Shown here in pieces: positions 1 to 9,958 of a stretch of 64,000 nt of DNA. The first letter of the stretch is position 1. Every line of letters starts with the position of its first letter. A program made the translations under genes and the position numbers. The DNA is from Klebsiella variicola (GTDB lineage Bacteria > Pseudomonadota > Gammaproteobacteria > Enterobacterales > Enterobacteriaceae), in NCBI RefSeq assembly GCF_000828055.2, contig NZ_CP010523.2, positions 806,001-870,000 of the forward strand, read 5' to 3'. The notes beneath the pieces are model-generated. The model was given only the letters and a program-made list of their open reading frames with translations. It was not told the origin of the DNA and did not search any database.

Positions 1-44
1 ATCGGCTCAGGGGACTGGCCCGCTTGCAAACATCTCAGAGAAAT
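1..44 (-). ncRNA. ssrS: 6S RNA (partial, 5' end only)
   Basis: Read on the minus strand, the first 44 bases match the 5' end of enterobacterial 6S RNA (it begins ATTTCTCTGAGATG and continues with AAGCGGGCCAGTCCCCTGAG). 6S RNA binds sigma70 RNA polymerase and down-regulates transcription in stationary phase. It lies directly downstream of zapA on the same strand, the same arrangement as in E. coli. The remaining roughly 140 nt lie beyond the window edge. Confidence 0.9.
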
Positions 45-84
45 TTTGTTCTGGAATTACTCTAACACAGTTAACTGCAAAGTG

Positions 85-414
85 TTATTCAAACTTTGAC
101 CCTGGTCTTTCGCTTATGCGACCTTGCTCAAGCAATGCCTGTTCAATGGTCTGCTGAAGCATCCGAATGCGCTGCTCCATGCTCGAAGCGTAGTCGCGGG
201 TCTTCGCTTTTTCCTGAGTCAACTCATAGCTGATGTTCAACGCGGCGATGAAGACCAGCTGCTCAGTATTTGTGACTCTAGTGCGTTCTTTTAAATCTTG
301 CAACCGCTGATTAAGGTCTTCAGCTGCCTGATTCAGGGCATCCCTTTGTTCAGGCGGGCAATTCACTCGCAGTGAACGGCCGAAAATTTGGAGATCTACG
401 GGTTGTGCAGACAT
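85..414 (-). CDS. zapA: Cell division protein ZapA
   Basis: ZapA is a small cytoplasmic protein that binds FtsZ and cross-links protofilaments in the Z ring. The 109-residue product is nearly identical to E. coli ZapA, with an N-terminal globular FtsZ-binding part and a long C-terminal coiled coil (about residues 70-105). The frame is open for another 40 codons upstream, but the ATG at 414 begins the conserved N-terminus (MSAQPVD) and has an AGGAAGG ribosome site, so the longer form is rejected. 6S RNA follows 40 bp downstream, and ygfB is divergent. Confidence 0.97.
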   Translation of the reverse strand: MSAQPVDLQIFGRSLRVNCPPEQRDALNQAAEDLNQRLQDLKERTRVTNTEQLVFIAALNISYELTQEKAKTRDYASSMEQRIRMLQQTIEQALLEQGRISERPGSKFE

Positions 415-580
415 GCCACCTTCCTGCTGATTGACTGCGCTGCCTTCACATCCGAGCCTGGGTCTGCGAAGGGGCGACACTATAGCTACCCTGGTGCAGG
501 GATACAAGCCCTTTTCTGGTTCACCAGGGTCCAAAGTGGTAGCATATCATGAATATTCCTCCCAACGATGACGAATGCGC

Positions 581-1159
581 ATGTCTATACAGAACGAAAT
601 GCCTGGTTACAACGATGTAGACCAGTTACTGAACCAACAAGGGGTCGGCCTCACCCCAGCCGAAATGCACGGTTTGATCAGCGGATTGCTGTGCGGCGGC
701 AACACGGACAGCAGCTGGCTGCCGCTGGTGCACGACCTGACCAACGAAGGGCTCGCCTTTGGTCATGAACTGGCCCAGGCGCTGCGTAACATGCATTCCG
801 CCATCAGCGATTCACTGGATGACGACGGTTTCCTCTTTCAACTGTATCTACCGGAAGGCGATGCGGTAAGCGTCTTCGACCGCGCCGACGCTCTCGCCGG
901 TTGGGTCAACCATTTCCTGCTCGGCCTTGGCGTCAGCCAACCGAAGCTGGATAAAGTGAAAGACGAGACCGGGGAAGCGATTGACGATCTGCGTAATATT
1001 GCCCAGCTGGGCTACGATGAAGACGAAGATCAGGAAGAGCTGGAGATGTCTCTGGAGGAGATTATCGAGTATGTCCGCGTTGCCGCACTGCTGTGCCACG
1101 ACACTTTTTCTCGTCAGCAGCCAACCGCACCGGAAGTCCGCAAACCGACATTACACTAA
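581..1159 (+). CDS. ygfB: UPF0149 family protein YgfB
   Basis: This 192-residue protein belongs to the UPF0149/YecA-like family and has the same length as E. coli YgfB. The family is all-helical and cytoplasmic, and its molecular role is not settled. The C-terminal half is very acidic around residues 145-165 ([10 protein letters not shown]). The ATG at 581 is preferred over the one two codons earlier because it starts the conserved [10 protein letters not shown] end. The gene is divergent from zapA and sits 23 bp upstream of pepP, so the two are probably cotranscribed with the ubiquinone genes. Confidence 0.95.
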   Translation: MSIQNEMPGYNDVDQLLNQQGVGLTPAEMHGLISGLLCGGNTDSSWLPLVHDLTNEGLAFGHELAQALRNMHSAISDSLDDDGFLFQLYLPEGDAVSVFDRADALAGWVNHFLLGLGVSQPKLDKVKDETGEAIDDLRNIAQLGYDEDEDQEELEMSLEEIIEYVRVAALLCHDTFSRQQPTAPEVRKPTLH

Positions 1160-1182
1160 CTAAAATTCGTTCAGGGGGCGTC

Positions 1183-2499
1183 ATGACTCAGCAGGAATTT
1201 CTCTCGCGTCGCCAGGCGCTGCTGGCGCAGATGCAGCCAGGCAGCGCGGCGCTGATTTTCGCCGCACCGGAAGCGGTGCGTAGCGCAGATTCGGAATATC
1301 CCTACCGGCAGAACAGCGATTTTTGGTACTTCACCGGCTTCAACGAACCGGAAGCGCTGCTGGTGTTGATCAAAAGCGATGAAACGCACAACCATAGCGT
1401 GCTGTTTAACCGGGTTCGCGATCTGACCGCTGAGATCTGGTTCGGTCGCCGTCTGGGCCAGGATGCCGCGCCGGCGAAGCTCGGTGTGGATCGTGCGCTG
1501 GCGTTTAGCGAAATCAACCAGCAGCTGTATCAGCTGCTCAACGGCCTGGATGCTATCTACTTCGCCCAGGGTGAATATGCCTATGCCGATGAGATTGTGT
1601 TTAACGCCCTCGAAAAACTGCGCAAAGGCTCGCGCCAGAATCTGCAGGCGCCGAACTCGGTCATCGACTGGCGGCCCATCGTGCATGAGATGCGCCTGTT
1701 TAAATCTGCGGAAGAGCTGGCAGTGATGCGCCGCGCCGGCGAAATTTCCGCCCTTGCCCATACCCGGGCGATGGAAAAATGTCGCCCTGGCATGTTCGAG
1801 TATCAGCTGGAAGGCGAAATTCTCCATGAATTCAACCGCCACGGCGCGCGTTTCCCGTCCTATAACACCATCGTTGGCGGCGGCGAAAACGGCTGCATTC
1901 TGCACTACACCGAAAACGAATCCGAGCTGCGCGATGGCGATTTAGTGCTGATTGACGCCGGCTGCGAATACCGCGGCTATGCGGGCGATATCACCCGCAC
2001 CTTCCCGGTTAACGGTAAATTCAGCAAGCCGCAGCGTGAAATCTACGACATCGTGCTGGAATCGCTGGAAACTGCGCTGGAACTGTATCGTCCGGGCACC
2101 TCCATTTATGAAGTTAATCAGGAAGTGGTGCGCATTATGATTACCGGCCTGGTGCGGCTGGGGATCCTGAAAGGCGAGATTGACGAGCTCATCGCCAACA
2201 ACGCCCACCGCCCGTACTTTATGCATGGCCTGAGCCACTGGTTGGGTCTGGATGTGCACGATGTCGGTAATTACGACACCGACCGTTCGCGGGTACTGGA
2301 ACCGGGAATGGTGCTGACCGTCGAGCCGGGACTGTATATCGCCACCGATGCCGACGTGCCGGCCCAATATCGCGGCATCGGCATTCGTATTGAAGATGAC
2401 ATCGTCATTACCGAAGACGGCAACGAAAATCTCACCGCCAGCGTGGTGAAGAAGGCGGATGAGATCGAGGCGCTGATGGCGGCGGCGCGCCAGTCATGA
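1183..2499 (+). CDS. pepP: Xaa-Pro aminopeptidase
   Basis: PepP removes an N-terminal residue that precedes proline, using a dinuclear metal centre in a pita-bread fold. The 438-residue product aligns end to end with E. coli PepP (441). The N-terminal domain is followed by a metallopeptidase domain with the expected ligand segments: LIDAGCEYRGYAGDITR (two Asp), HGLSHWLGLDVHD (His), TVEPGLY and GIRIEDD (two Glu). The ATG at 1183 has an AGGGGG ribosome site, and the open frame upstream overlaps ygfB and is not conserved. The stop overlaps the ubiH start (ATGA), which suggests translational coupling. Confidence 0.97.
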   Translation: MTQQEFLSRRQALLAQMQPGSAALIFAAPEAVRSADSEYPYRQNSDFWYFTGFNEPEALLVLIKSDETHNHSVLFNRVRDLTAEIWFGRRLGQDAAPAKLGVDRALAFSEINQQLYQLLNGLDAIYFAQGEYAYADEIVFNALEKLRKGSRQNLQAPNSVIDWRPIVHEMRLFKSAEELAVMRRAGEISALAHTRAMEKCRPGMFEYQLEGEILHEFNRHGARFPSYNTIVGGGENGCILHYTENESELRDGDLVLIDAGCEYRGYAGDITRTFPVNGKFSKPQREIYDIVLESLETALELYRPGTSIYEVNQEVVRIMITGLVRLGILKGEIDELIANNAHRPYFMHGLSHWLGLDVHDVGNYDTDRSRVLEPGMVLTVEPGLYIATDADVPAQYRGIGIRIEDDIVITEDGNENLTASVVKKADEIEALMAAARQS

Positions 2500-3674
2500 G
2501 CGTGCTGATCGTCGGCGGCGGGATGACCGGGGCGACGCTCGCGCTGGCCATCTCCCGTTTGACCGGCGGCGCCCTGCCGGTCCATCTGATTGAGGCGCAG
2601 GATCCGCATTCGTCACGCCATCCCGGTTTTGACGATCGGGCAATTGCCCTGGCGGCCGGTACCTGCCAGCAGCTGGCGCGCATTGGTATCTGGCAGACCC
2701 TGGCTAAACGAGCGACGCCCATCCAGCGGGTCCATGTCAGCGACCGTGGTCACGCTGGTTTTGTGAACCTGGCGGCGGCCGATTACGGCTTGTCGGCGCT
2801 GGGGCAGGTGGTTGAACTCCACGATGTCGGCCAGCGGCTGTTTAGTCTGCTGCGCGAGGCGCCGGGCGTCACCCTGCACTGTCCGGCGAAAGTGGAAGCG
2901 GTCAGCCGCCGCGAGGAGAGCGTCAGCCTTACGCTTGAGGGCGGCGAAATCATCAACGGTAAGCTGCTGGTGGCGGCGGACGGTTCCCGTTCGTCGCTGG
3001 GCGCTCACTGCGGCATCAGCTGGCAGCAGCAGCCGTATGAGCAGATAGCGATCATTGCTAACGTTAGCACTGCGTTGCCGCACGAAGGCCGCGCCTTCGA
3101 GCGCTTTACCGAGCATGGCCCGCTGGCGATGCTGCCGATGTCGCAAGGGCGCTGTTCGCTGGTGTGGTGCCATCCGCAGTCGCGGCGCGACGAGGTACAG
3201 AGCTGGTCTGACGAACGTTTTTGTCAGGCGTTACAGCAGGCATTCGGCTGGCGGCTGGGGCGTATTCCCCATGCCGGTAAGCGCAGCGTCTATCCGTTAG
3301 CCTTAACCACCGCCACCCGTGCGGTGTCGCATCGCCTGGCGCTGGTCGGTAATGCGGCGCAGACGCTGCATCCGATCGCCGGGCAGGGCTTTAACCTCGG
3401 CCTGCGCGACGTGATGAGCCTGGCGGAGATGCTTGCCGATGCGCATGTGGCCCGCGACGATGTGGGCGATTATTCCCTGCTGTGCCGCTACCAGGCACGG
3501 CGGGCAGGTGATAAAGCCGCCACTATCGGTGTCACCGATGGGCTGGTGCATCTGTTTGCCAACCGTTGGGCGCCGCTGGTGGCGGGGCGCAACGTCGGTC
3601 TGATGGCCATGGACTTATTTACCCCGGCGCGCGATGCGCTGGCGCAGCGTACCCTCGGTTGGGTTCCCCGTTAA
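2496..3674 (+). CDS. ubiH: 2-octaprenyl-6-methoxyphenol hydroxylase
   Basis: UbiH is an FAD-dependent monooxygenase that hydroxylates the ring of the ubiquinone precursor at C4 during aerobic ubiquinone synthesis. The product is 392 residues, the same length as in E. coli. It has an N-terminal Rossmann dinucleotide fold (VGGGMTGATLA), the DG motif (VAADGSRS) near residue 160, and the FAD-binding GNAAQTLHPIAGQGFNLG segment near residue 285. Position 286 reads GNAAQ where UbiI reads GDAAH, a known difference between the paralogues. It overlaps pepP by 4 bp, and ubiI follows after 10 bp. Confidence 0.96.
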   Translation: MSVLIVGGGMTGATLALAISRLTGGALPVHLIEAQDPHSSRHPGFDDRAIALAAGTCQQLARIGIWQTLAKRATPIQRVHVSDRGHAGFVNLAAADYGLSALGQVVELHDVGQRLFSLLREAPGVTLHCPAKVEAVSRREESVSLTLEGGEIINGKLLVAADGSRSSLGAHCGISWQQQPYEQIAIIANVSTALPHEGRAFERFTEHGPLAMLPMSQGRCSLVWCHPQSRRDEVQSWSDERFCQALQQAFGWRLGRIPHAGKRSVYPLALTTATRAVSHRLALVGNAAQTLHPIAGQGFNLGLRDVMSLAEMLADAHVARDDVGDYSLLCRYQARRAGDKAATIGVTDGLVHLFANRWAPLVAGRNVGLMAMDLFTPARDALAQRTLGWVPR

Positions 3675-3684
3675 GGAGTAAAAC

Positions 3685-4887
3685 GTGCAAAGTGTTGATG
3701 TTGCCATTGTTGGCGGTGGAATGGTGGGACTGGCGGTAGCCTGCGGTTTACAGGGCAGCGGCCTGCGCGTCGCGGTGCTGGAGAAAGCAGCGCCGCAGCC
3801 TCTGGCCGCCGATGCGCCGCCGGCGCTGCGCGTTTCGGCGATCAATGCCGCCAGCGAAAAGTTGCTGACTAAGCTGGATGTCTGGCGCGAGATCGTCGCC
3901 CAGCGTGCCAGCTGCTATCACGGTATGGAAGTGTGGGACAAAGACAGCTTCGGCCGCATTAGCTTCGATGACCAGAGCATGGGCTTTAGCCATCTGGGCC
4001 ATATTATTGAAAATGCCGTGGTGCATCACGCATTGTGGCAGAAAGCGCAGCGCTGCGCTGACGTCACCCTGCTGGCGCCTGCGGAACTACAGCAGGTGGC
4101 GTGGGGTGAAAACGAAGCCTTTCTCAGCCTGCAGGACGGCAGCATGTTGACCGCGAGGTTGGTGGTGGGCGCTGATGGCGCGAATTCATGGCTGCGTAAT
4201 AAGGCCGATATTCCGCTGACCTTCTGGGATTACCACCATCATGCGCTGGTGGCGACGATTCGCACCGCTGAGCCGCATCAGGCGGTGGCACGCCAGGCGT
4301 TCCATGGCGAGGGTATTCTGGCCTTCCTGCCGCTCAGCGATCCGCACCTGTGCTCGATCGTCTGGTCGCTGTCGCCAGCGGAAGCGAAGCGGATGCAGGG
4401 GGCTGATGAAGCCACCTTCAACCAGGCGCTGAATATCGCCTTCGATAATTGCCTCGGCCTCTGCCAGCTGGCAAGCGAACGTGAAGTTTTCCCGCTGACC
4501 GGCCGCTATGCCCGTCAGTTTGCCGCCCACCGCCTGGCGCTGGTCGGCGATGCCGCGCATACCATCCACCCGCTGGCCGGGCAGGGGGTGAACCTTGGCT
4601 TTATGGACGCCGCCGAGCTTATCGACGAGTTGAGGCGCCTGCATGCGCAGGGGAAAGATATCGGCCAGCATTTGTACCTGCGCCGCTATGAGCGCAGCCG
4701 CAAACACAGCGCCGCGCTGATGCTGGCGGGTATGCAGGGATTCCGCGAAATGTTCTCCGGCAGCCATCCGGCGAAGAAATTCCTCCGCGACATGGGGCTC
4801 AAACTGGCCGATTCGCTGCCTGGCGTAAAACCGCAGCTGATTCGTCAGGCGATGGGCCTCAACGATCTCCCCGCCTGGTTACGTTAA
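3685..4887 (+). CDS. ubiI: 2-octaprenylphenol (C5) hydroxylase UbiI
   Basis: UbiI (VisC) is the flavin monooxygenase that carries out the C5 hydroxylation in ubiquinone synthesis. The 400-residue protein aligns throughout with E. coli UbiI. It has an N-terminal FAD fold (VGGGMVGLAVA), the DG motif (VGADGANSWLR) and GDAAHTIHPLAGQGVNLG near residue 288. The start is GTG at 3685 with an AAGGAG site 7 bases upstream, and it begins the conserved MQSVDVAIVG end. The gene closes the pepP-ubiH-ubiI run, and a rho-independent terminator follows. Confidence 0.96.
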   Translation: MQSVDVAIVGGGMVGLAVACGLQGSGLRVAVLEKAAPQPLAADAPPALRVSAINAASEKLLTKLDVWREIVAQRASCYHGMEVWDKDSFGRISFDDQSMGFSHLGHIIENAVVHHALWQKAQRCADVTLLAPAELQQVAWGENEAFLSLQDGSMLTARLVVGADGANSWLRNKADIPLTFWDYHHHALVATIRTAEPHQAVARQAFHGEGILAFLPLSDPHLCSIVWSLSPAEAKRMQGADEATFNQALNIAFDNCLGLCQLASEREVFPLTGRYARQFAAHRLALVGDAAHTIHPLAGQGVNLGFMDAAELIDELRRLHAQGKDIGQHLYLRRYERSRKHSAALMLAGMQGFREMFSGSHPAKKFLRDMGLKLADSLPGVKPQLIRQAMGLNDLPAWLR

Positions 4888-4905
4888 CCCCGTCACACTT
4901 CTTTT

Positions 4906-4929
4906 ACCCGGCCTGCGTGCCGGGTTTTC
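4906..4929 (+). terminator. Rho-independent terminator after ubiI
   Basis: A perfect ACCCGGC / GCCGGGT stem with a 6-base loop is followed by TTTT. It lies 19 bp behind the ubiI stop and ends the pepP-ubiH-ubiI transcript before the gcv control region. Confidence 0.85.
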
Positions 4930-5309
4930 TCCCTCATTTGAAATATTCTAATTTCACCTCTTTTTTCGCATTAGTTTTATTAATGCGCTCTTTTTTTTGT
5001 TAAAGAAATTAGGCCCGTAAAATCGCATAAAACACCATCATTGCCTTATCGATGAAAGCTTAATGTTAATTTTATGTGGCATAAATCGCTTTTTTCCAGT
5101 CAATAACTCTGTAGTCTTTTCGGCGGATTTTAGTCATAAGCTAATGTGATGCCCTGAATGAGCTTATGGTTTAGCGCCGGGTTCGGTGGTAAGTTCAGGC
5201 AAAAGAGAACGTTTGCGTCGGCGTCCGTCAGCGGTGCCGTCGCCGAATTTCGTGGCGCAAAATCGCCGACAATCTCGTGGCTGGTTCCGTTTTATTCGAT
5301 GAGGAAAAG
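4930..5309 (+). promoter_or_regulatory. gcv operon control region and leader with CTAAT (GcvA-type) motifs
   Basis: This 380-bp stretch has no supported gene and is strongly AT-rich up to about 5110. CTAAT, the core of E. coli GcvA sites, occurs at 4948-4952 and 5141-5145. Its complement ATTAG occurs at 4970-4974 and 5008-5012. Three upstream copies plus one nearer the start fits the known E. coli layout of two distal GcvA sites and one promoter-proximal site. The AT-rich block is also where Lrp binds in E. coli. No glycine riboswitch fold is apparent. The exact promoter cannot be fixed by eye. Confidence 0.55.
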
Positions 5310-6404
5310 ATGGCTCAACAGACTCCGTTGTATGAACAACACACGCTATGCGGCGCTCGCATGGTGGATTTCCATGGCTGGATGATGCCGCTGCATTACG
5401 GATCCCAGATTGATGAGCACCATGCGGTGCGCGGCGATGCAGGGATGTTCGATGTGTCGCATATGACCATCGTCGATTTCCACGGCAGCCGGATCCGCGA
5501 GTTCTTGCGCTATTTGCTGGCCAACGATGTGGCGAAGCTGACCACCCCAGGCAAAGCGCTCTACACGGGAATGCTTACCGCCTCCGCCGGCGTCATCGAT
5601 GACCTGATTGTCTATTTCCTTTCTGAAGATTATTTCCGCCTCGTTGTTAACTCCGCCACCCGCGAAAAAGACCTCGCCTGGATCTCCGAGCAAGCTGAAC
5701 CTTACGGCCTTGAAATTACCGTTCGCGACGATCTGTCGCTGATCGCGGTGCAGGGCCCCCAGGCGAAAGCGAAGGCGGCGACGCTGTTTACTGATGCGCA
5801 GCGTCAGGCCGTGGAAGGCATGAAGCCGTTCTTTGGCGTGCAGTCCGGCGACCTGTTTATCGCCACCACCGGTTATACCGGCGAAGCGGGCTATGAAATT
5901 GCGATGCCGAACGAGCAGGCCGCTGATTTCTGGCGCGGTCTGCTGGACGCTGGCGTTAAGCCGTGCGGTCTCGGCGCGCGTGACACCCTACGCCTGGAGG
6001 CCGGGATGAACCTGTATGGCCAGGAGATGGACGAAGGCGTCTCCCCGCTGGCGGCGAACATGGGCTGGACTATCGCCTGGGAGCCCGCCGATCGTAACTT
6101 TATCGGTCGCGAAGCGCTGGAGATGCAGCGCGAAAAAGGCACCGAGCAGCTGGTTGGCCTGGTGATGACCGAGAAAGGCGTCCTGCGCGGCGGCCTGCCG
6201 GTCCGTTTTACCGATAGCGACGGTAATCAAAAAGAAGGCATTATCACCAGCGGCACCTTCTCGCCGACCCTGGGCTACAGCATCGCGCTGGCGCGCGTGC
6301 CGGCCGGGATTGGCGACACCGCGGTGGTGCAAATTCGTAACCGTGAAATGCCGGTAAAAGTGACTAAACCTGGTTTTGTACGCAATGGCAAAGCCATTGT
6401 GTGA
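5310..6404 (+). CDS. gcvT: Glycine cleavage system T protein (aminomethyltransferase)
   Basis: GcvT transfers the aminomethyl group carried by lipoyl-GcvH to tetrahydrofolate, giving 5,10-methylene-THF and ammonia. The 364-residue protein matches E. coli GcvT from end to end. It has the N-terminal folate-binding part ([17 protein letters not shown], and a conserved Asp in FDVSHM) and the C-terminal barrel ([19 protein letters not shown]). The ATG at 5310 has GAGGAAAAG upstream and starts the conserved [10 protein letters not shown], while the 11 extra codons upstream belong to the leader. It is the first gene of gcvTHP. Confidence 0.97.
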   Translation: MAQQTPLYEQHTLCGARMVDFHGWMMPLHYGSQIDEHHAVRGDAGMFDVSHMTIVDFHGSRIREFLRYLLANDVAKLTTPGKALYTGMLTASAGVIDDLIVYFLSEDYFRLVVNSATREKDLAWISEQAEPYGLEITVRDDLSLIAVQGPQAKAKAATLFTDAQRQAVEGMKPFFGVQSGDLFIATTGYTGEAGYEIAMPNEQAADFWRGLLDAGVKPCGLGARDTLRLEAGMNLYGQEMDEGVSPLAANMGWTIAWEPADRNFIGREALEMQREKGTEQLVGLVMTEKGVLRGGLPVRFTDSDGNQKEGIITSGTFSPTLGYSIALARVPAGIGDTAVVQIRNREMPVKVTKPGFVRNGKAIV

Positions 6405-6428
6405 TTTCCCTTTTTTGGAGATGAATTG

Positions 6429-6818
6429 ATGAGCAACGTACCAGCAGAACTGAAATACAGCAAAGAACACGAATGGCTGCGTAAAGAAGCAGACGGCACC
6501 TATACCGTCGGGATCACCGAGCATGCGCAGGAGCTGCTGGGCGACATGGTTTTCGTTGACCTGCCGGAAGTGGGCGCCACCGTTGAAGCGGGCGCTGATT
6601 GCGCCGTTGCCGAATCCGTGAAAGCGGCTTCCGATATCTACGCGCCGATTAGCGGTGAAATCGTTGCCGTCAACGAAGAGCTGAACGACTCTCCGGAACT
6701 GGTCAACAGCGACCCGTACAGCGACGGCTGGATCTTCAAAATTAAAGCCAGCGACGAAGCGCAGGTTGCCGCGCTGCTGGATGCCGCCGCGTATGAAGCT
6801 TTACTGGAAGACGAATAA
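6429..6818 (+). CDS. gcvH: Glycine cleavage system H protein
   Basis: GcvH is the lipoyl carrier that shuttles the aminomethyl intermediate between GcvP, GcvT and lipoamide dehydrogenase. The product is 129 residues, as in E. coli. The lipoylated lysine is Lys65 in AESVKAASD. The ATG at 6429 is used, not the in-frame TTG directly before it. A TTTTTGGAG ribosome site is present. gcvH begins 24 bp after gcvT and is followed by a 206-bp hairpin-containing gap before gcvP. Confidence 0.97.
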   Translation: MSNVPAELKYSKEHEWLRKEADGTYTVGITEHAQELLGDMVFVDLPEVGATVEAGADCAVAESVKAASDIYAPISGEIVAVNEELNDSPELVNSDPYSDGWIFKIKASDEAQVAALLDAAAYEALLEDE

Positions 6819-6841
6819 ATACGCTTCATCCTTCACGCTGC

Positions 6842-6975
6842 AGGGGTGTTGGCTTCCTGGCTCCCCCCGGTCACTTACTTTTGTAAGCTCCCGGGGAGTC
6901 GCTGTGTCGCCGCCTTCCTGCAACGCGAATGATTTTGCGTATTCTGGCCCGGTAAGCATCAGCGCTTGCCGGGCA
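6842..6975 (+). repeat. Two palindromes in the gcvH-gcvP gap (one REP-like)
   Basis: Two hairpins lie inside the operon between gcvH and gcvP. The first spans about 6862-6899: CTCCCC and CTTAC arms around TTTT, pairing imperfectly with GTAAG and GGGGAG. The second, at 6947-6974, is GCCCGGTAAGC / GCTTGCCGGGC with one mismatch and a 6-base loop, typical of enterobacterial REP units. Such elements can stabilise the upstream message and make gcvT/gcvH levels differ from gcvP. Neither is followed by a T run, so neither looks like a terminator. Confidence 0.7.
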
Positions 6976-7024
6976 AACCAGTCAGACAATCACGATTCAC
7001 CGCACGTTTCAGGAACCATCGCTC

Positions 7025-9898
7025 ATGACTCAGACTTTAAGTCAGCTTGAAAACCGCGACGCCTTTATTGAACGTCACATTGGCCCGGACGCTCAGCAGC
7101 AGCAAGAGATGCTGAAGACCGTCGGCGCGGATTCGCTTAACGCCCTGATTGGCCAGATTGTGCCGCAGGATATCCAGCTGGCGACCCCACCGCAGGTGGG
7201 CGACGCGACTACCGAATTCGCCGCGCTGGCGGAGCTGAAGGCGATTGCCGGTCGCAACAAGCGCTTCAAGTCTTACATCGGCATGGGCTACACCGCCGTG
7301 CAGCTGCCGCCGGTCATTCAGCGCAACATGCTGGAAAACCCGGGCTGGTATACCGCCTATACCCCTTACCAGCCGGAAGTCTCCCAGGGCCGTCTGGAAT
7401 CGCTGCTCAACTTCCAGCAGGTCACGCTGGATCTGACCGGGCTGGATATCGCTTCCGCTTCGCTGCTCGATGAAGCCACCGCCGCCGCCGAAGCGATGGC
7501 GATGGCCAAACGCGTCAGTAAACTGAAGAACGCCAACCGTTTCTTCGTTGCCGCCGACGTCCATCCGCAAACCCTGGACGTGGTGCGCACCCGCGCGGAA
7601 ACTTTCGGCTTCGACGTGATCGTCGATGACGCCGACAAAGTGCTCGATCACCAGGATGTCTTTGGCGTGCTGCTGCAGCAGGTGGGCACCACCGGTGAAA
7701 TCCACGATTACAGCAAACTGATCGCCGAGCTGAAAGCGCGCAAAGTGATTGTCAGCGTCGCCGCCGACTTTATGGCGCTGGTGCTGCTGACGGCGCCGGG
7801 CAAGCAGGGCGCGGATATTGTCTTCGGTTCCGCCCAACGCTTCGGCGTGCCGATGGGCTATGGCGGCCCGCACGCGGCCTTCTTCGCGGCGAAAGATGAA
7901 TTCAAACGCTCCATGCCGGGCCGGATTATCGGCGTATCGAAAGATGCGGCGGGTAATACCGCGCTGCGCATGGCGATGCAGACTCGCGAGCAGCATATCC
8001 GCCGCGAGAAAGCGAACTCCAACATTTGTACCTCGCAGGTTCTGCTGGCCAACATCGCCAGCCTCTACGCGGTATTCCACGGCCCGGCGGGCCTGAAACG
8101 TATCGCTGGCCGCATTCATCGCCTGACCGATATTCTGGCCGACGGCCTGCAGAAGAAAGGGCTGAAGCTGCGTCATGCGCACTACTTCGATACCCTGTGC
8201 GTCGAAGTGGCGGATAAAGCTGCGGTGCTGGCGCGTGCCGAAGCGCTGCAGATTAACCTGCGTAGCGATATTCACGGCGCGGTTGGCATTACGCTCGATG
8301 AAGCGACCACCCGCGAAGATGTGCTGAACCTGTTCCGCGCCATCGTCGGCGACGATCACGGTCTGGATATCGATACCCTGGATAAAGACGTGGCGCTGGA
8401 TAGCCGTTCGATCCCGGCGGTGATGCTGCGCGACGATGCGATCCTCACCCATCCGGTGTTTAACCGCTACCATAGCGAAACCGAGATGATGCGCTACATG
8501 CATGCGCTGGAGCGTAAAGATCTGGCGCTGAACCAGGCGATGATCCCGCTGGGCTCCTGCACCATGAAACTGAACGCCGCGGCGGAGATGATCCCGATCA
8601 CCTGGCCGGAATTTGCCGAGCTGCACCCGTTCTGTCCGGTCGAGCAGGCGGAAGGTTATCATCAGATGATCGCCCAGCTTTCTGACTGGCTGGTGAAACT
8701 GACCGGCTATGACGCCGTCTGTATGCAGCCGAACTCCGGCGCGCAGGGCGAGTATGCTGGCCTGCTGGCGATTCGCCACTATCACGAAAGCCGCAACGAA
8801 GGCCATCGCGATATCTGCCTGATCCCAAGCTCCGCGCACGGCACCAACCCGGCTTCCGCGCAGATGGCGGGTATGCAGGTCGTGGTCGTTGCCTGCGACA
8901 AAAACGGCAACATCGATCTTGCCGACCTGCGTGAAAAAGCAGAGCAGGCAGGGGCGAATCTCTCCTGCATCATGGTCACCTATCCGTCAACCCACGGCGT
9001 GTATGAAGAGACCATCCGTGAAGTGTGCGAGATCGTGCACCAGTTCGGCGGCCAGGTTTATCTCGATGGCGCCAACATGAACGCCCAGGTCGGGATCACT
9101 TCTCCGGGCTTTATCGGCGCCGACGTTTCGCACCTCAACCTGCATAAAACCTTCTGCATTCCGCACGGCGGCGGCGGTCCGGGTATGGGCCCTATCGGTG
9201 TGAAAGCGCACCTGGCGCCGTTTGTACCGGGCCACAGCGTGGTTCAGATTGAAGGTATGCTGACCCGTCAGGGCGCGGTTTCCGCCGCGCCGTTCGGCAG
9301 CGCTTCCATTCTGCCGATCAGCTGGATGTATATCCGCATGATGGGCGCGGAAGGCCTGAAGCAGGCGAGCCAGAACGCGATCCTTAACGCCAACTATATC
9401 GCTACCCGGCTGAAAGAGGCTTACCCGGTGCTCTATACCGGCCGCGATGGTCGCGTGGCGCACGAATGTATTCTCGATATTCGTCCGCTGAAAGAAGAGA
9501 CCGGCATTAGCGAGCTGGATATTGCTAAACGCCTGATCGACTTTGGTTTCCATGCGCCGACCATGTCCTTCCCGGTTGCCGGGACGCTGATGGTTGAGCC
9601 GACAGAATCGGAAAGCAAGGTAGAGCTGGACCGCTTTATTGACGCCATGCTGGCGATCCGCGCGGAAATCGACCGCGTCAAAGCCGGTGAATGGCCGCTG
9701 GAAGACAACCCGCTGGTGAACGCGCCGCACACCCAGGGTGAGCTGGTGAGCGAGTGGAACCATCCGTACAGCCGCGAGCTGGCGGTATTCCCGGCTGGGT
9801 TGCACAACAAGTACTGGCCGACGGTGAAACGTCTGGATGATGTCTACGGCGACCGCAACCTGTTCTGCTCCTGCGTGCCGATGAGCGAATACCAGTAA
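7025..9898 (+). CDS. gcvP: Glycine decarboxylase (P protein)
   Basis: GcvP is the pyridoxal-phosphate enzyme that decarboxylates glycine and loads the remaining aminomethyl group on lipoyl-GcvH. The 957 residues equal the E. coli length and are nearly identical, with the two fused halves typical of the single-chain form. The PLP lysine lies in [20 protein letters not shown] (about residue 706), with the cofactor-binding SAHGTNPAS segment upstream. The start at 7025 begins the conserved [10 protein letters not shown]. It is the last gene of gcvTHP, followed 22 bp later by a terminator. Confidence 0.97.
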   Translation: MTQTLSQLENRDAFIERHIGPDAQQQQEMLKTVGADSLNALIGQIVPQDIQLATPPQVGDATTEFAALAELKAIAGRNKRFKSYIGMGYTAVQLPPVIQRNMLENPGWYTAYTPYQPEVSQGRLESLLNFQQVTLDLTGLDIASASLLDEATAAAEAMAMAKRVSKLKNANRFFVAADVHPQTLDVVRTRAETFGFDVIVDDADKVLDHQDVFGVLLQQVGTTGEIHDYSKLIAELKARKVIVSVAADFMALVLLTAPGKQGADIVFGSAQRFGVPMGYGGPHAAFFAAKDEFKRSMPGRIIGVSKDAAGNTALRMAMQTREQHIRREKANSNICTSQVLLANIASLYAVFHGPAGLKRIAGRIHRLTDILADGLQKKGLKLRHAHYFDTLCVEVADKAAVLARAEALQINLRSDIHGAVGITLDEATTREDVLNLFRAIVGDDHGLDIDTLDKDVALDSRSIPAVMLRDDAILTHPVFNRYHSETEMMRYMHALERKDLALNQAMIPLGSCTMKLNAAAEMIPITWPEFAELHPFCPVEQAEGYHQMIAQLSDWLVKLTGYDAVCMQPNSGAQGEYAGLLAIRHYHESRNEGHRDICLIPSSAHGTNPASAQMAGMQVVVVACDKNGNIDLADLREKAEQAGANLSCIMVTYPSTHGVYEETIREVCEIVHQFGGQVYLDGANMNAQVGITSPGFIGADVSHLNLHKTFCIPHGGGGPGMGPIGVKAHLAPFVPGHSVVQIEGMLTRQGAVSAAPFGSASILPISWMYIRMMGAEGLKQASQNAILNANYIATRLKEAYPVLYTGRDGRVAHECILDIRPLKEETGISELDIAKRLIDFGFHAPTMSFPVAGTLMVEPTESESKVELDRFIDAMLAIRAEIDRVKAGEWPLEDNPLVNAPHTQGELVSEWNHPYSRELAVFPAGLHNKYWPTVKRLDDVYGDRNLFCSCVPMSEYQ

Positions 9899-9920
9899 GT
9901 GGTGAATTAGCTAAACTTTT

Positions 9921-9947
9921 AAAGGCGCTGCGGCGCCTTTATTTTTT
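9921..9947 (+). terminator. Rho-independent terminator after gcvP
   Basis: An AAAGGCGC / GCGCCTTT stem with a 4-base loop is followed by ATTTTTT. The T run ends at the GGAGGG ribosome site of ygfF, so a transcript that reads through would also express ygfF. Confidence 0.85.
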
Positions 9948-9958
9948 GGAGGGAAGGT

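Noticed and set aside
4930..5309. Glycine riboswitch before gcvT
   Set aside because: No tandem aptamer-like conserved segments are visible, and enterobacterial gcv is protein-controlled.
5158..5385. 75-residue ORF in the gcvT leader
   Set aside because: It overlaps gcvT in another frame and lacks a ribosome site; the leader is better read as untranslated.
7037..8839. 600-residue minus-strand ORF
   Set aside because: It is a GC-rich antisense shadow of gcvP with no ribosome site or known family.
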